A DNA stretch of 64,000 nt from JADLHS01 sp964561105 (GTDB lineage: Bacteria > Verrucomicrobiota > Verrucomicrobiia > Limisphaerales > JADLHS01), in the NCBI GenBank assembly GCA_964561105.1, contig CAZLOH010000003.1, positions 62,001-126,000 of the forward strand, given 5' to 3'. How positions within the stretch are numbered: the first letter of the stretch is position 1; each line of letters opens with the position of its first letter. Shown here in pieces: positions 36,218-43,732 of the stretch. The notes beneath the pieces are model-generated. The model saw only the letters and a program-made list of their open reading frames with translations, was not told the origin of the DNA and ran no database searches. A program made the translations under genes and the position numbers.

Positions 36218-36416
36218 GGCTGTTCATGGATTGGTTTCGTGCTTCAAGCTTCTCTTCCTCCCACAGGTCACCGAAGAGAACCCGCCCGAGAGCCTCCATC
36301 CTTTGCGCATACCACGCTGCATCGTCTCTGGCTTCTTCAAGGTGCGACTTGAGCACCGCGAACACGCTTGGGTGTTCCGTTCGGTAGGATCGGGTGGTGC
36401 GGCTTCGCCGGTTCAT
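36153..36416 (-). CDS. Small hypothetical protein of the gp27-like module
   Basis: 87 aa: YRTEHPSVFAVLKSHLEEAR, DDAAWYAQRMEALGRVLFGD, LWEEEKLEARNQS, then a Ser/Thr/Glu tail. Predicted helical with an amphipathic pattern, unlike a random shadow frame. No known domain. First gene of the three-gene set. Confidence 0.5.
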   Translation of the reverse strand: MNRRSRTTRSYRTEHPSVFAVLKSHLEEARDDAAWYAQRMEALGRVLFGDLWEEEKLEARNQSMNSHEPRPQSSGSTETETATARRF

Positions 36417-36420
36417 AACG

Positions 36421-36633
36421 TCAAGCCACTCTCCGATAGCTGAAGCTGTTTCGGATGTGGGCGTGGAAGTAACTGCCCTTTGACCCGGCTTCCATCAATC
36501 GGGTGTAGCGCTCGTGCGGCACGTCGCGATAGCGATAGACGCTGCCGCTGTTGAACTCGACTTCCAGCGTGCCGGTCAAACAATTGTAACCAACGCTCCG
36601 GAGGTTTGACGAACTGACAGATTCTCGTTGCAT
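36421..36633 (-). CDS. KTSC domain protein
   Basis: 70 aa, almost entirely the KTSC domain: SSSNLRSVGYNCLTGTLEVE, FNSGSVYRYRDVPHERYTRL, and AGSKGSYFHAHIRNSFSYRR. The domain is named for its KTSC motif (here GSKGSYF). It occurs alone or next to nucleic-acid enzymes; function unknown. It begins 31 bases downstream of the 453-aa gene, on the same strand. Confidence 0.88.
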   Translation of the reverse strand: MQRESVSSSNLRSVGYNCLTGTLEVEFNSGSVYRYRDVPHERYTRLMEAGSKGSYFHAHIRNSFSYRRVA

Positions 36634-36663
36634 GCCCTACTTTGCACAGAGCACAGCGGACCG

Positions 36664-38025
36664 TCATTCCGGGTTGGATTCCGATTTTTTCCGAATCATT
36701 CCGATCGCCCCGCGCAGGGCAATAAAGCCTCGCCTGCTGGTATCAAAGAGCCTTTTGTAATCAGCGCGATGATTTAAGTCATCAAAAGCTTTGCAAGGAT
36801 GCCGATAACTGCCGCAAATTCTAAGCAATTCATCGTCTTTGGACTTGAGTCGTTCGAAACCCTTCTCGTGCGCCCGATGCACTACCCGCACGATGTCCGG
36901 CAAAATCCCACCCAGACTGATCGTGTTGCCGCCATCCGCTATTATTATTTGCGTGAATCCAGAGTCATGGGTCCAGCCACACACCGTGCATGTGGGTTGT
37001 GTAAGTTGGGGTGTACCGGGATCGGCTGCTTGCACACTTAGTCCCTGCAATTCTCCCGCCGCGGACTGAAAGTCAGCGATTTGCTTGATGGTCGCGCTTC
37101 GGTTCTCAGGCTTCCAGCACTTGGCCGGTACTTTGAGTTGAGAATTGACAGACAAGATCACAGATTCCTCTGCCTCAGCTTCTGGGACCAACTTGGCTGC
37201 AATCTCATCCATCTTCTTCAACAGGCCCTCCCAGAATTCCTTCTGGTCGCTGGCGGGCCACTTGGCCGGGGTGCACGTGTCGGTCTTTCCTGCGGGTTGG
37301 AATGCAATCCCTACGGTTATCGTGTGGTACGCTTCCCGTTTGTTGTAGTCCACCGTCAGCGGTTCGACGACGAAAACCAGGGACATGCTGAACTTCACGC
37401 CATTTACCTCCCCGTCAAAATCCAGCCGCGGAATCTGGTCGACATCCGCCAACTGCGAAGCCACTTCTTTTGAAACCGGCTCACCCTCCCGCATTTCCAT
37501 GCTGCTGTAATCAATGTAAGCCCCACCAATGGCAAATGGCCGCATGACGCCATCAAATGCCTGCTTCCTCGCCTGCTTGTGCTTGATCTGGTTGAGTTCA
37601 ACGCTGATTTCGACAGGCAAGACCGGTGTGTAACGATTCTTGATGATTTCGTAATACGCCCAGTTGGTAAGCTCCGCCAGCGTCATCACGTTGAACTGGC
37701 GCGTCATGATTTCAGCGAGCGTGCGGACGGCCATCTCATCAGTGGCCGTGTTCTCCTTTGTGAACTTTCCGAAAGTACGACCGTCCTTCGTTAAGTCACG
37801 GTTGCTGCGGAGTTCCCAGTTCCAATCAACCGCATAATTCACTTTAACAAACGGGTCGTCCCACGTAATTTCCCCCTGGTCAGGCTGTTCAATGTACTGC
37901 TTGAGACACCACAGCCCCCACTTGATCAGCGAAACGAGGACTTCCATTCGCCAATGAGGGTGACTCTTCTCGTACTCTTCTAGTCCGGCCTGATAAACTG
38001 CCAGCCACTCTTCCGCTGATTTCAT
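36664..38025 (-). CDS. Unrecognised 453-aa protein with CxxC site, paired with a NYN nuclease
   Basis: 453 aa from the ATG at 38025; an upstream TTG at 38094 would add 23 residues. Not recognised. The N-terminal third is helical (EEWLAVYQAGLEEYEKSHPHW, WNWELRSNRDLTKDG). The middle is beta-rich (LDFDGEVNGVKFSMSLVFVV). A zinc-type CTVC lies at 346-349, with further Cys at 404 and 411 (CGSYRHPC). The last 30 residues are basic (RRGFIALRGAIGMIRKK). No membrane segment or signal is present. It follows the NYN nuclease by 40 bases on the same strand and precedes the KTSC gene, in a region of restriction-modification genes. Confidence 0.75.
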   Translation of the reverse strand: MKSAEEWLAVYQAGLEEYEKSHPHWRMEVLVSLIKWGLWCLKQYIEQPDQGEITWDDPFVKVNYAVDWNWELRSNRDLTKDGRTFGKFTKENTATDEMAVRTLAEIMTRQFNVMTLAELTNWAYYEIIKNRYTPVLPVEISVELNQIKHKQARKQAFDGVMRPFAIGGAYIDYSSMEMREGEPVSKEVASQLADVDQIPRLDFDGEVNGVKFSMSLVFVVEPLTVDYNKREAYHTITVGIAFQPAGKTDTCTPAKWPASDQKEFWEGLLKKMDEIAAKLVPEAEAEESVILSVNSQLKVPAKCWKPENRSATIKQIADFQSAAGELQGLSVQAADPGTPQLTQPTCTVCGWTHDSGFTQIIIADGGNTISLGGILPDIVRVVHRAHEKGFERLKSKDDELLRICGSYRHPCKAFDDLNHRADYKRLFDTSRRGFIALRGAIGMIRKKSESNPE

Positions 38026-38065
38026 ACTGAAATGGGTAGCTTTGGATTTCAGGTGCGCCCACAAC

Positions 38066-38605
38066 TCATTCCCGCAGGAAGAACCATTTATCAATATCGA
38101 TGAACTGGTCGCCGATTCTTCGCATCTCTGGATTTATGCCGCTGGAGAGCGCGCCGATTACCACCTGCTTGCCGTTCCTCATGATTTCCTTCACCAATGG
38201 CACGAAGTCTCCGTCACCCGAAAATAGAAACACGCAATCGACCTGGTCACGATCAACAGGCCGCAAGGCGTCGTTGGTCAGATTGATGTGGACCACTTTG
38301 GCTTTGGTACTCGACCTGAGCTTTTTAAAAACGTGCGGACAGACTCGGCGACCATATCCGGCTGGGTTGATCACGCGGGGGCCGATTTCGTCTCGAATCT
38401 CGTCAATGCGTTCATCAGTGTCAACTGCGCTGGTGTAGTAGTTGAGCCTGACCATACTTCTATCGCCTCCATCAAAGTGTGGGTGCCCGCCGTACACGTC
38501 CTGCATATGCTTTACCGACTCCAAGTTCGGCTTAGCGCCCTCTTTAAGCAGGTCTTGATATCTGGAGACCAGATTCGCTCCGTCGATAAAGCACATTGTT
38601 CTCAT
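38066..38605 (-). CDS. NYN/PIN-fold (LabA-like, DUF88) nuclease
   Basis: 179 aa. PIN-like metal-binding acidic residues are visible: Asp8 and Asn11 in CFIDGANL, an acidic/Asn pair in VVHINLTNDAL, and FLFSGDGDFVPLVKEIMRNG, the hallmark of the NYN family, followed by the basic strand GKQVVIGAL. Proteins of this family are Mg-dependent RNases or DNA-acting nucleases. Upstream of the 453-aa gene on the same strand. It is likely the effector of this pair, which is an inference from context. Confidence 0.9.
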   Translation of the reverse strand: MRTMCFIDGANLVSRYQDLLKEGAKPNLESVKHMQDVYGGHPHFDGGDRSMVRLNYYTSAVDTDERIDEIRDEIGPRVINPAGYGRRVCPHVFKKLRSSTKAKVVHINLTNDALRPVDRDQVDCVFLFSGDGDFVPLVKEIMRNGKQVVIGALSSGINPEMRRIGDQFIDIDKWFFLRE

Positions 38606-38641
38606 TTCAAATTCTCAATTGAAGTGGTCACGCCGTTATTC

Positions 38642-38974
38642 TTAGCTTTTTTCAATCAACTTCTGCGTTGATTCATTTCCCATGACCTCAATGATCTGGT
38701 TGCCCGCTGAATCGACTGGCTTCGGAACTACCTTTACATTGAGAAAGCTTAGGTTGATCGGAGGGCCTGCTAGAGCGACACCGAACAGCCCGCATTGCTT
38801 GCCGGTTGGCTCGCCGCGTTGAACTATTTCGACATAATAATCCACGAAAAAATCTGGTGATTGCTTTCGTGCAATCCAATCCTCTGGTAGCCAACTTTCA
38901 AAAATCAATTCGCCATGTTTCCCTGTCTTAAATGTTTGCCCAACTGTTGGTCTGTGGCCACTTGGCGTTGTCAT
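38642..38974 (-). CDS. Truncated DUF4365-like protein
   Basis: 110 aa. FKTGKHGELIFESWLPEDWI, ARKQSPDFFVDYYVEI, and GEPTGKQCGLFGVALAG match the start of DUF4365 (usually GE...FLPP.W..R.Q..DFGIDY.VE...G...G..FGVQLK). The catalytic Q-x-K segment appears as VALAGPP, so the active-site Lys is absent, and the protein ends soon after. Full members are over 150 residues. This is probably a broken relative of a defence-associated nuclease. Confidence 0.6.
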   Translation of the reverse strand: MTTPSGHRPTVGQTFKTGKHGELIFESWLPEDWIARKQSPDFFVDYYVEIVQRGEPTGKQCGLFGVALAGPPINLSFLNVKVVPKPVDSAGNQIIEVMGNESTQKLIEKS

Positions 38975-38981
38975 CGGAGGT

Positions 38982-39677
38982 TTAAGCGTTCGCAGTTGGC
39001 CGGATACAATCTGCCGTCACCAGTTTCTGCGTCTCGGGATAATTCCTCGGCACGCCCGGGGCGGTGACGGGTGAACCATTCGCGAGGTCCGCGGCGACTT
39101 CGAGGTTCAGGGCCAGGAGTTGGGCGAGCAAATCCTTTTTGGCGCTGAAACCGTAGGCGGCGAGGACGGCAGCATCCGCGAAGTGGTGCAGCGAGATTGT
39201 TGTTCTAACTGCGTCCAGCGCAGCGTGGGCGTCCGCAAGCAGATTCGCGCCGGGCACTTGAGCCGTTTGGGGAAACGGCGAAAGGAATTTTGCGCAGCAA
39301 AAGGCCCGTGAGGGCCGAGCGAGCGGGAGCGAGCGAGTCCATTCGAGGGTGCGATAGAGGGCGCGCAGGCCGCCTTTCAGATGCCGCAACGCCTCGGCGC
39401 GCACGCGGCGCACCTCCCGCGCGGCGGCGGCCACGGCGTCAATCTTCGCGATGACGTCACGAGACAACGTGGCGTGTTCGGGCGCAGCCCCGTCAGGGGC
39501 GGTATCTTTGTAGTTTGGCGGTGTTGATTTGGATTTAGCTCCGTCAGGAGCGGCATAGTCCGATGATGTCGCTCCTACGGAGCTTTGGCCCTTTTTCACG
39601 GACGATTCTACAAATATGTCGCGCCTGCCGGCGCTGGGCGAAGCGTCAAACTCCGGCCACGGGAACGGATCGAGCAC
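38982..39677 (-). pseudogene. Second (distal) copy of the Type IIL methyltransferase C-terminus, degenerate
   Basis: The frame repeats the segment at 39845-40400 almost base for base: FPWPEFDAS, AAAAREVRRVRAEALRHLKG, LRALYRTLE, AHAALDA, YGFSAKKDLLAQLLALNLEV and PVTAPGVPRNYP. Two extra insertions break it: about 90 bases after RALYRTLE and about 36 bases inside AALDA. No plausible start codon exists (the open frame begins at a TTG inside the tail of the other copy). It carries its own copy of the GCTCCTACGGAGCT repeat. Confidence 0.75.
39538..39645. repeat. GCTCCTACGGAGCT palindromic repeat, copy 1
   Basis: Contains GTCGCTCCTACGGAGCTTTG and ATTCTACAAATATGTCGCGC. Nearly identical to 40257-40365 and close to 43560-43670. 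It is read in frame inside the methyltransferase C-terminal remnant. Confidence 0.8.
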
Positions 39678-39700
39678 GGGTTCAAGCTGGATGCCGGATG

Positions 39701-40435
39701 TCATTTCGCGCGATAGGACGGGCCTTCCTCCTTTGCCGAATAAAAGTGCGCCGCGTCCGCCTCTGCCTGTTCCGGCAGCGGCTTTCGCAACGGGGCGGGA
39801 TTCGGCGGTTCGTAAGGCGGATACCCAGACGATGAGGAGGGCCGGATGCAATCCGCCGTCACCAGTTTCTGCGGGTCGGGATAATTCCTCGGCACGCCCG
39901 GGGCGGTGACGGGCGAACCATTCGCGAGGTTCGCGGCGACTTCGAGGTTCAGGGCCAGGAGTTGGGCGAGCAAATCCTTCTTGGCGCTGAAGCCGTAGGC
40001 GGCGAGGACGGCAGCGTCCAGCGCGGCGTGGGCGTCCGCAAGCGGATTCGCGCCCGGCAATTCGAGGGTGCGATAGAGGGCGCGCAGGCCGCCTTTCAGA
40101 TGCCGCAACGCCTCGGCGCGCACGCGGCGCACCTCCCGCGCGGCGGCGGCCACGGCGTCAATCTTCGCGATGACGTCACGAGACAACGTGGCGTGTTCGG
40201 GCGCAGCCCCGTCAGGGGCGGTATCTTTGTAGTTTGGCGGTGTTGATTTGGATTTAGCTCCGTCAGGAGCGGCATAGTCCGATGATGTCGCTCCTACGGA
40301 GCTTTGGCCCTTTTTCACGGACGATTCTACAAATATGTCGCGCCTGCCGGCGCTGGGCGAAGCGTCAAACTGCGGCCACGGGAACGTGTCGAAGATGGTC
40401 TCACATTCCATGTTCATTTCCGAGAGACCAAACAC
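39701..40435 (-). pseudogene. C-terminal fragment of a Type IIL (MmeI-like) restriction-modification protein
   Basis: Open frame of 244 codons (GTG at 40435, ATG at 40417). It matches only the end of MmeI-like methyltransferase-endonucleases: CETIFDTFPWPQFDAS, AAREVRRVRAEALRHLKGGL, LPGANPLADAHAALDAAVLA, FSAKKDLLAQLLALNLEVAA, SPVTAPGVPRNYPDP and KLVTADCI. Between FPWPQ and AAREVRR about 55 residues derive from the GCTCCTACGGAGCT repeat and its flank. The methyltransferase and target-recognition parts are absent; the N-terminal fragment lies at 42368-43417. Expression of this fragment alone is unlikely to give activity. Confidence 0.8.
40257..40365. repeat. GCTCCTACGGAGCT palindromic repeat, copy 2
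   Basis: Same sequence as copy 1 over its whole length. It lies in frame between FPWPQ and AAREVRR of the Type IIL C-terminal fragment. Confidence 0.8.
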
Positions 40436-40439
40436 GAAA

Positions 40440-41441
40440 TCAATTTATCCAGCCGCGTATTTTTTGACCGAATTCCAAGTAATCAATCGAAGGATAAACT
40501 TCCTTTTTCGGCGGCAACAAGATTTCGTCACGCAAAGCTGCTTTGAACTCAATTTCCCCACCATGCCAACCAATCGAATGCAATCTTTTGAACTCGCTTT
40601 CACTGCACATGACGGAATAATCCGGTCGCACCGTGATTAAAGCGTGGTCAAAGGCGCGGTGATGCAACGCACAAAGCGATAGTCCGTTTTTGATTTCATC
40701 TGTTCCGCGTTCGTGTTCAACAGGAATGATGTGTGCAGCGTCGAGCAAATCAAGTTGGATGCCGCAAACGCAGCAACGATGACTGTAAGCTCGGAGCACG
40801 TTTGTACGAAAACGAGCATCGCGAATTTTGCGATTTACCGATTGCAGAACCTGCCGCCGCTCTCTTGGTTCGATGTCTTCGAGGTCGAAGTCCACAGCCT
40901 CATCACGCGAGATTCTTTCCAATGCTTTCGTTTCTAGAACGGCAGCAGAAGTCTGATGCAACTCCGACGCGCCAAGAACGTAAGAGGTGAAAAAGTCTGG
41001 TCGAAAAGCGATGGCTATTTCCTGATTGTCTCGGGCCTGTGGTGCAAAACCGTCGCGGATGGCTTTTTCGAGTGTATTGCGCTTGATCTGGATTGATGGA
41101 GAACGACCCGACATCGAGATTTGATGCTTGGTCGCATCAAAGCCTGCAAATACACGCAAATCGTCTGACCACCCCAACAGAAGAGTCTTCCATCCTTCGC
41201 GGAGTTCAATCTGGCCAACGCCAGTCACCTGAATCCGAAACTCGTTCGGGTCTCTTGGAAATCCGCCGTAGGTCAAATTCCAGACATAGACCAGCAATGA
41301 AACTTTTGTGTCTCCTTTGAAAACAGACAAAGCGAACGGGTGGTCGTCGCGAGACGACAGAATCAAAACATCCCATCCGCAAGCGCGAACCGCTTCAACG
41401 ACGCGATCGAGCAGTCTTGGTTTTCGCAGGATCTTTGCCAT
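40440..41441 (-). CDS. HNH restriction endonuclease, probable partner of the adjacent methyltransferase
   Basis: 333 aa. The N-terminal domain (about 1-110) is of a kind often found in front of HNH nucleases in restriction systems. The C-terminal HNH site is complete: Cys223 and Cys226 in HRCCVCG, His237 in DAAHIIPVEHERG, Asn252-Gly, Cys257, and HH at 260-261 in LCALHHRAFDHAL. The start overlaps the end of the methyltransferase gene by 47 bases, so the two are translationally coupled. I infer a Type II restriction-modification pair; the recognition site is unknown. GC content is lower than in the surrounding genes. Confidence 0.85.
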   Translation of the reverse strand: MAKILRKPRLLDRVVEAVRACGWDVLILSSRDDHPFALSVFKGDTKVSLLVYVWNLTYGGFPRDPNEFRIQVTGVGQIELREGWKTLLLGWSDDLRVFAGFDATKHQISMSGRSPSIQIKRNTLEKAIRDGFAPQARDNQEIAIAFRPDFFTSYVLGASELHQTSAAVLETKALERISRDEAVDFDLEDIEPRERRQVLQSVNRKIRDARFRTNVLRAYSHRCCVCGIQLDLLDAAHIIPVEHERGTDEIKNGLSLCALHHRAFDHALITVRPDYSVMCSESEFKRLHSIGWHGGEIEFKAALRDEILLPPKKEVYPSIDYLEFGQKIRGWIN

Positions 41442-42366
41442 AAGTAATGGATGTCTCCTTTAACAAAAGCGGCTGTTCGTCGTCTTGAAATCTCATTTGC
41501 GACCCTCGGATGTAATCTTCGTTGATTTCCATCGTTACCCAATTGCGCCCCATGTGTTCAGCTGCTTCACCGGTCGATCCCGAACCCCCGAACGGGTCGA
41601 GAACCGTGTCGCCTTCATCTGTAAGAAAGCGGATAAAAAATTCCGGGAAAGCAACCGGAAACCGGGCTGGGTGTAGTTGCAAATTATTATCTTTGCACCG
41701 ACGGATGTAGCCGCTGTTGCTTTCGGAATTTGCCAAAGCGAGAACATTCGGAGCGATAGCCCCACCGTTGTTTGTCAAAAACGAGGTTGGGCTGATTTCG
41801 TGTTCCGAGGGCCGGCGGCCAGCATTGTAAGTCTGTCGGTTTAGCAAATCTCGCATCGCATCGCTGTATGCCAACAATACTTTTTTGTTGTCGCTTTTCG
41901 GATTCAGAGACTTGCTCAACCACCAAACGACATTGACGGAATCTTTCAATCTTACACGACGAACTGTGACCCATTCGGCCGGTGTCGGCAGTCGAGTCGG
42001 GTTGTAATGAAACAATTCCTGCGCAAGATGAAACCCGCCTTCGTTGCAAAGTTTGATGAGCAATTCGTATTGGTAGAGCGAACGTGTGGGAGATCCCTTG
42101 CGATATGCCCCTCCCAAATCCAAAACAAAACTCCCATCTTCTTTAAGCAGTCGTCGTATTTCCGCTGCAAAGGGCATGAACCATTGAACGTATTCGTGAT
42201 CTTCTTTGTTTCCGTAGGCTTTTTTTCTCGTTAGCGCGAACGGTGGGGAAGTTACAACCAAATTGATTGATTCGTCAGGAATCTCTTTCATCAAAGCCAG
42301 TGAATCTCCCAAAAAGGCTTTCCCGTAGACGGTTTCAAAATATGGTTCAAACGGCATTGGAAACAT
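41395..42366 (-). CDS. DNA methyltransferase (N4-C/N6-A, beta-type motif order) of a Type II system
   Basis: 323 aa from the ATG at 42366. Catalytic motif IV is VVTSPPFALTRKK near 38-50, before the SAM-binding motif I (VLDPFGGSGSTGEAAEHMGR) near 255-275. That order defines the beta group of amino-methyltransferases. The Ser-Pro-Pro-Phe core fits either N4-cytosine or N6-adenine methylation. The start lies one base after the TAG stop of the Type IIL N-terminal fragment. Codon and base use are less GC-rich than upstream, suggesting acquisition as a unit with the HNH gene. Confidence 0.93.
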   Translation of the reverse strand: MFPMPFEPYFETVYGKAFLGDSLALMKEIPDESINLVVTSPPFALTRKKAYGNKEDHEYVQWFMPFAAEIRRLLKEDGSFVLDLGGAYRKGSPTRSLYQYELLIKLCNEGGFHLAQELFHYNPTRLPTPAEWVTVRRVRLKDSVNVVWWLSKSLNPKSDNKKVLLAYSDAMRDLLNRQTYNAGRRPSEHEISPTSFLTNNGGAIAPNVLALANSESNSGYIRRCKDNNLQLHPARFPVAFPEFFIRFLTDEGDTVLDPFGGSGSTGEAAEHMGRNWVTMEINEDYIRGSQMRFQDDEQPLLLKETSITYGKDPAKTKTARSRR

Positions 42367-42367
42367 T

Positions 42368-43417
42368 CTATGCGGCAAAATGGATTTGGTCGAGCTTCTT
42401 GCGGCATTTGAAGGTCTTCGCGCCTTCGATCTGCTCCGTCCACGGGTCGGTGATCGTGGGTTTGACGATCTTCATGATGTCGGACGGGTGCGTGAAGTGC
42501 GCGCCGAAGGCGTGGCGCTCCTCGTCGTCCATCGAGTGCTGAAACAGCGTGCCGAAGATTTCGGGCTGCACCTTCGACCAGTTTTGCTCAGCGGCCTTTT
42601 TCAGCAGATGCAATTCCTGCTCGTGAATTTCCAATCGGGCCGGTTGGGCAAACAAACCGCCGTTGAAGTAGGGCACGCCTTTGAAGCGTCCGCCGGTCTT
42701 GGGCGCCTTGCTGTTCATCGCCTCGAACAGGCCGCCAATGATGTCGTAGCCGTCGGCGGGTGTTTTACATTCGTTCAGCAGGTTCGTGACGAAGTATTTT
42801 GGCAGCAGGTCAATGTCCTCGGCAAAGAGGGCCACGAGCATTTGCAGGATGAACTTCTGCGCCATCTCGCGGGACTCGCCGCGTTTGAGCAGGGTCTTGA
42901 AACACTCGGCTAGTTTGTCGGCGGCCTGTGTGGTGACGGCCACGCGGTCGTTCTGGAAGTTGGGTTTGGGATTGCCCGGCGCGAGGAATTCGAGCGGACC
43001 GTAACGTTCCGGCAAGTCCGCCAGCGCGAGCGTGTCCTTGGGCGTGTCGAGGTCGGTGTCGAAGTCGTAAACGCGGAACTCGTCGAAGTTGCAGAGCACG
43101 ACGTAACGGGGGCGATGGGGCACGAGGCGCATCCAGTAATCGAAAGCCTGGCGGTAATGCTTCTGGAGATTCTCGCCGCGCTTCTTCATTTCGATGAGCA
43201 CGACGGGTTTCCAGACCAGATCGGCGAAACTCACGCCGCTGGTGTCGGCCTTGGCGATGCGCATTTCGAGCGTGGCGCCCGCGGCTTTCAGTCCGCCCGC
43301 ATGGCCGAAGGACGCAAAGAGATGGTCGAGAAAAATCTGCGCCTCGCCCTTCTCGTCGCCGCTGATGTGCTGCCCGCACCACGCGACAAATTCCTGAAGC
43401 CTTTCCCGATTCGGCAT
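42368..43417 (-). pseudogene. N-terminal fragment of a Type IIL (MmeI-like) restriction-modification protein
   Basis: 349 aa. Contains the PD-(D/E)xK nuclease part (Asp66, Glu76-Met-Lys78 in LVWKPVVLIEMKKRGENLQK), QAFDYWMRLVPHRPRYVVLC, and the helical spacer ending IFGTLFQHSMDDEERHAFG and AHFTHPSDIMKIVKPTI. Intact members continue straight into the methyltransferase motif I (FRVLDPACGSGNFL). Here the match ends at EGAKT, about 12 unrelated residues follow, and the frame stops. The rest of the methyltransferase and the target-recognition domain are replaced by the two genes at 40440-42366. The cut-site residues remain. Confidence 0.85.
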
Positions 43418-43559
43418 GGCGGGGTTTTACACGAGCTCGGGGCGGGCGGCAATCTTCGTGATGGCGTCACGGGGCCAACACGGCGTTTTCCGGAGCGCGA
43501 CCTTCAGGTCGCTTCGCGCTGGATGGCATAGGGGAAGCTGAAGCGGCGTGAACGCCGCG

Positions 43560-43670
43560 CTCCGCAGCTCCGTCAGGGACGGCACAGTCCGATGATGTCG
43601 CTCCTACGGAGCTTTGGTCCTTTTACACGGACGATTCTACAGATATGTCGCGCCTAACGGCGCTGGCGAA
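43560..43670. repeat. GCTCCTACGGAGCT palindromic repeat, copy 3
   Basis: Same architecture as copies 1 and 2 with about ten differences: GTCGCTCCTACGGAGCTTTG and ATTCTACAGATATGTCGCGC. It lies upstream of the Type IIL N-terminal fragment, so the split gene is bracketed by copies of this repeat. Confidence 0.8.
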
Positions 43671-43732
43671 ATACAGGCCGGCCAGCGTCAGGGCTTTGCG
43701 TTCGTGCGTAGTCTCATCGGTTTTGATTTTGA

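Noticed and set aside
38025..38094. TTG start for the 453-aa protein at 38094
   Set aside because: It would overlap the NYN gene by 29 bases and use a rare start; the ATG at 38025 gives a normal gap.
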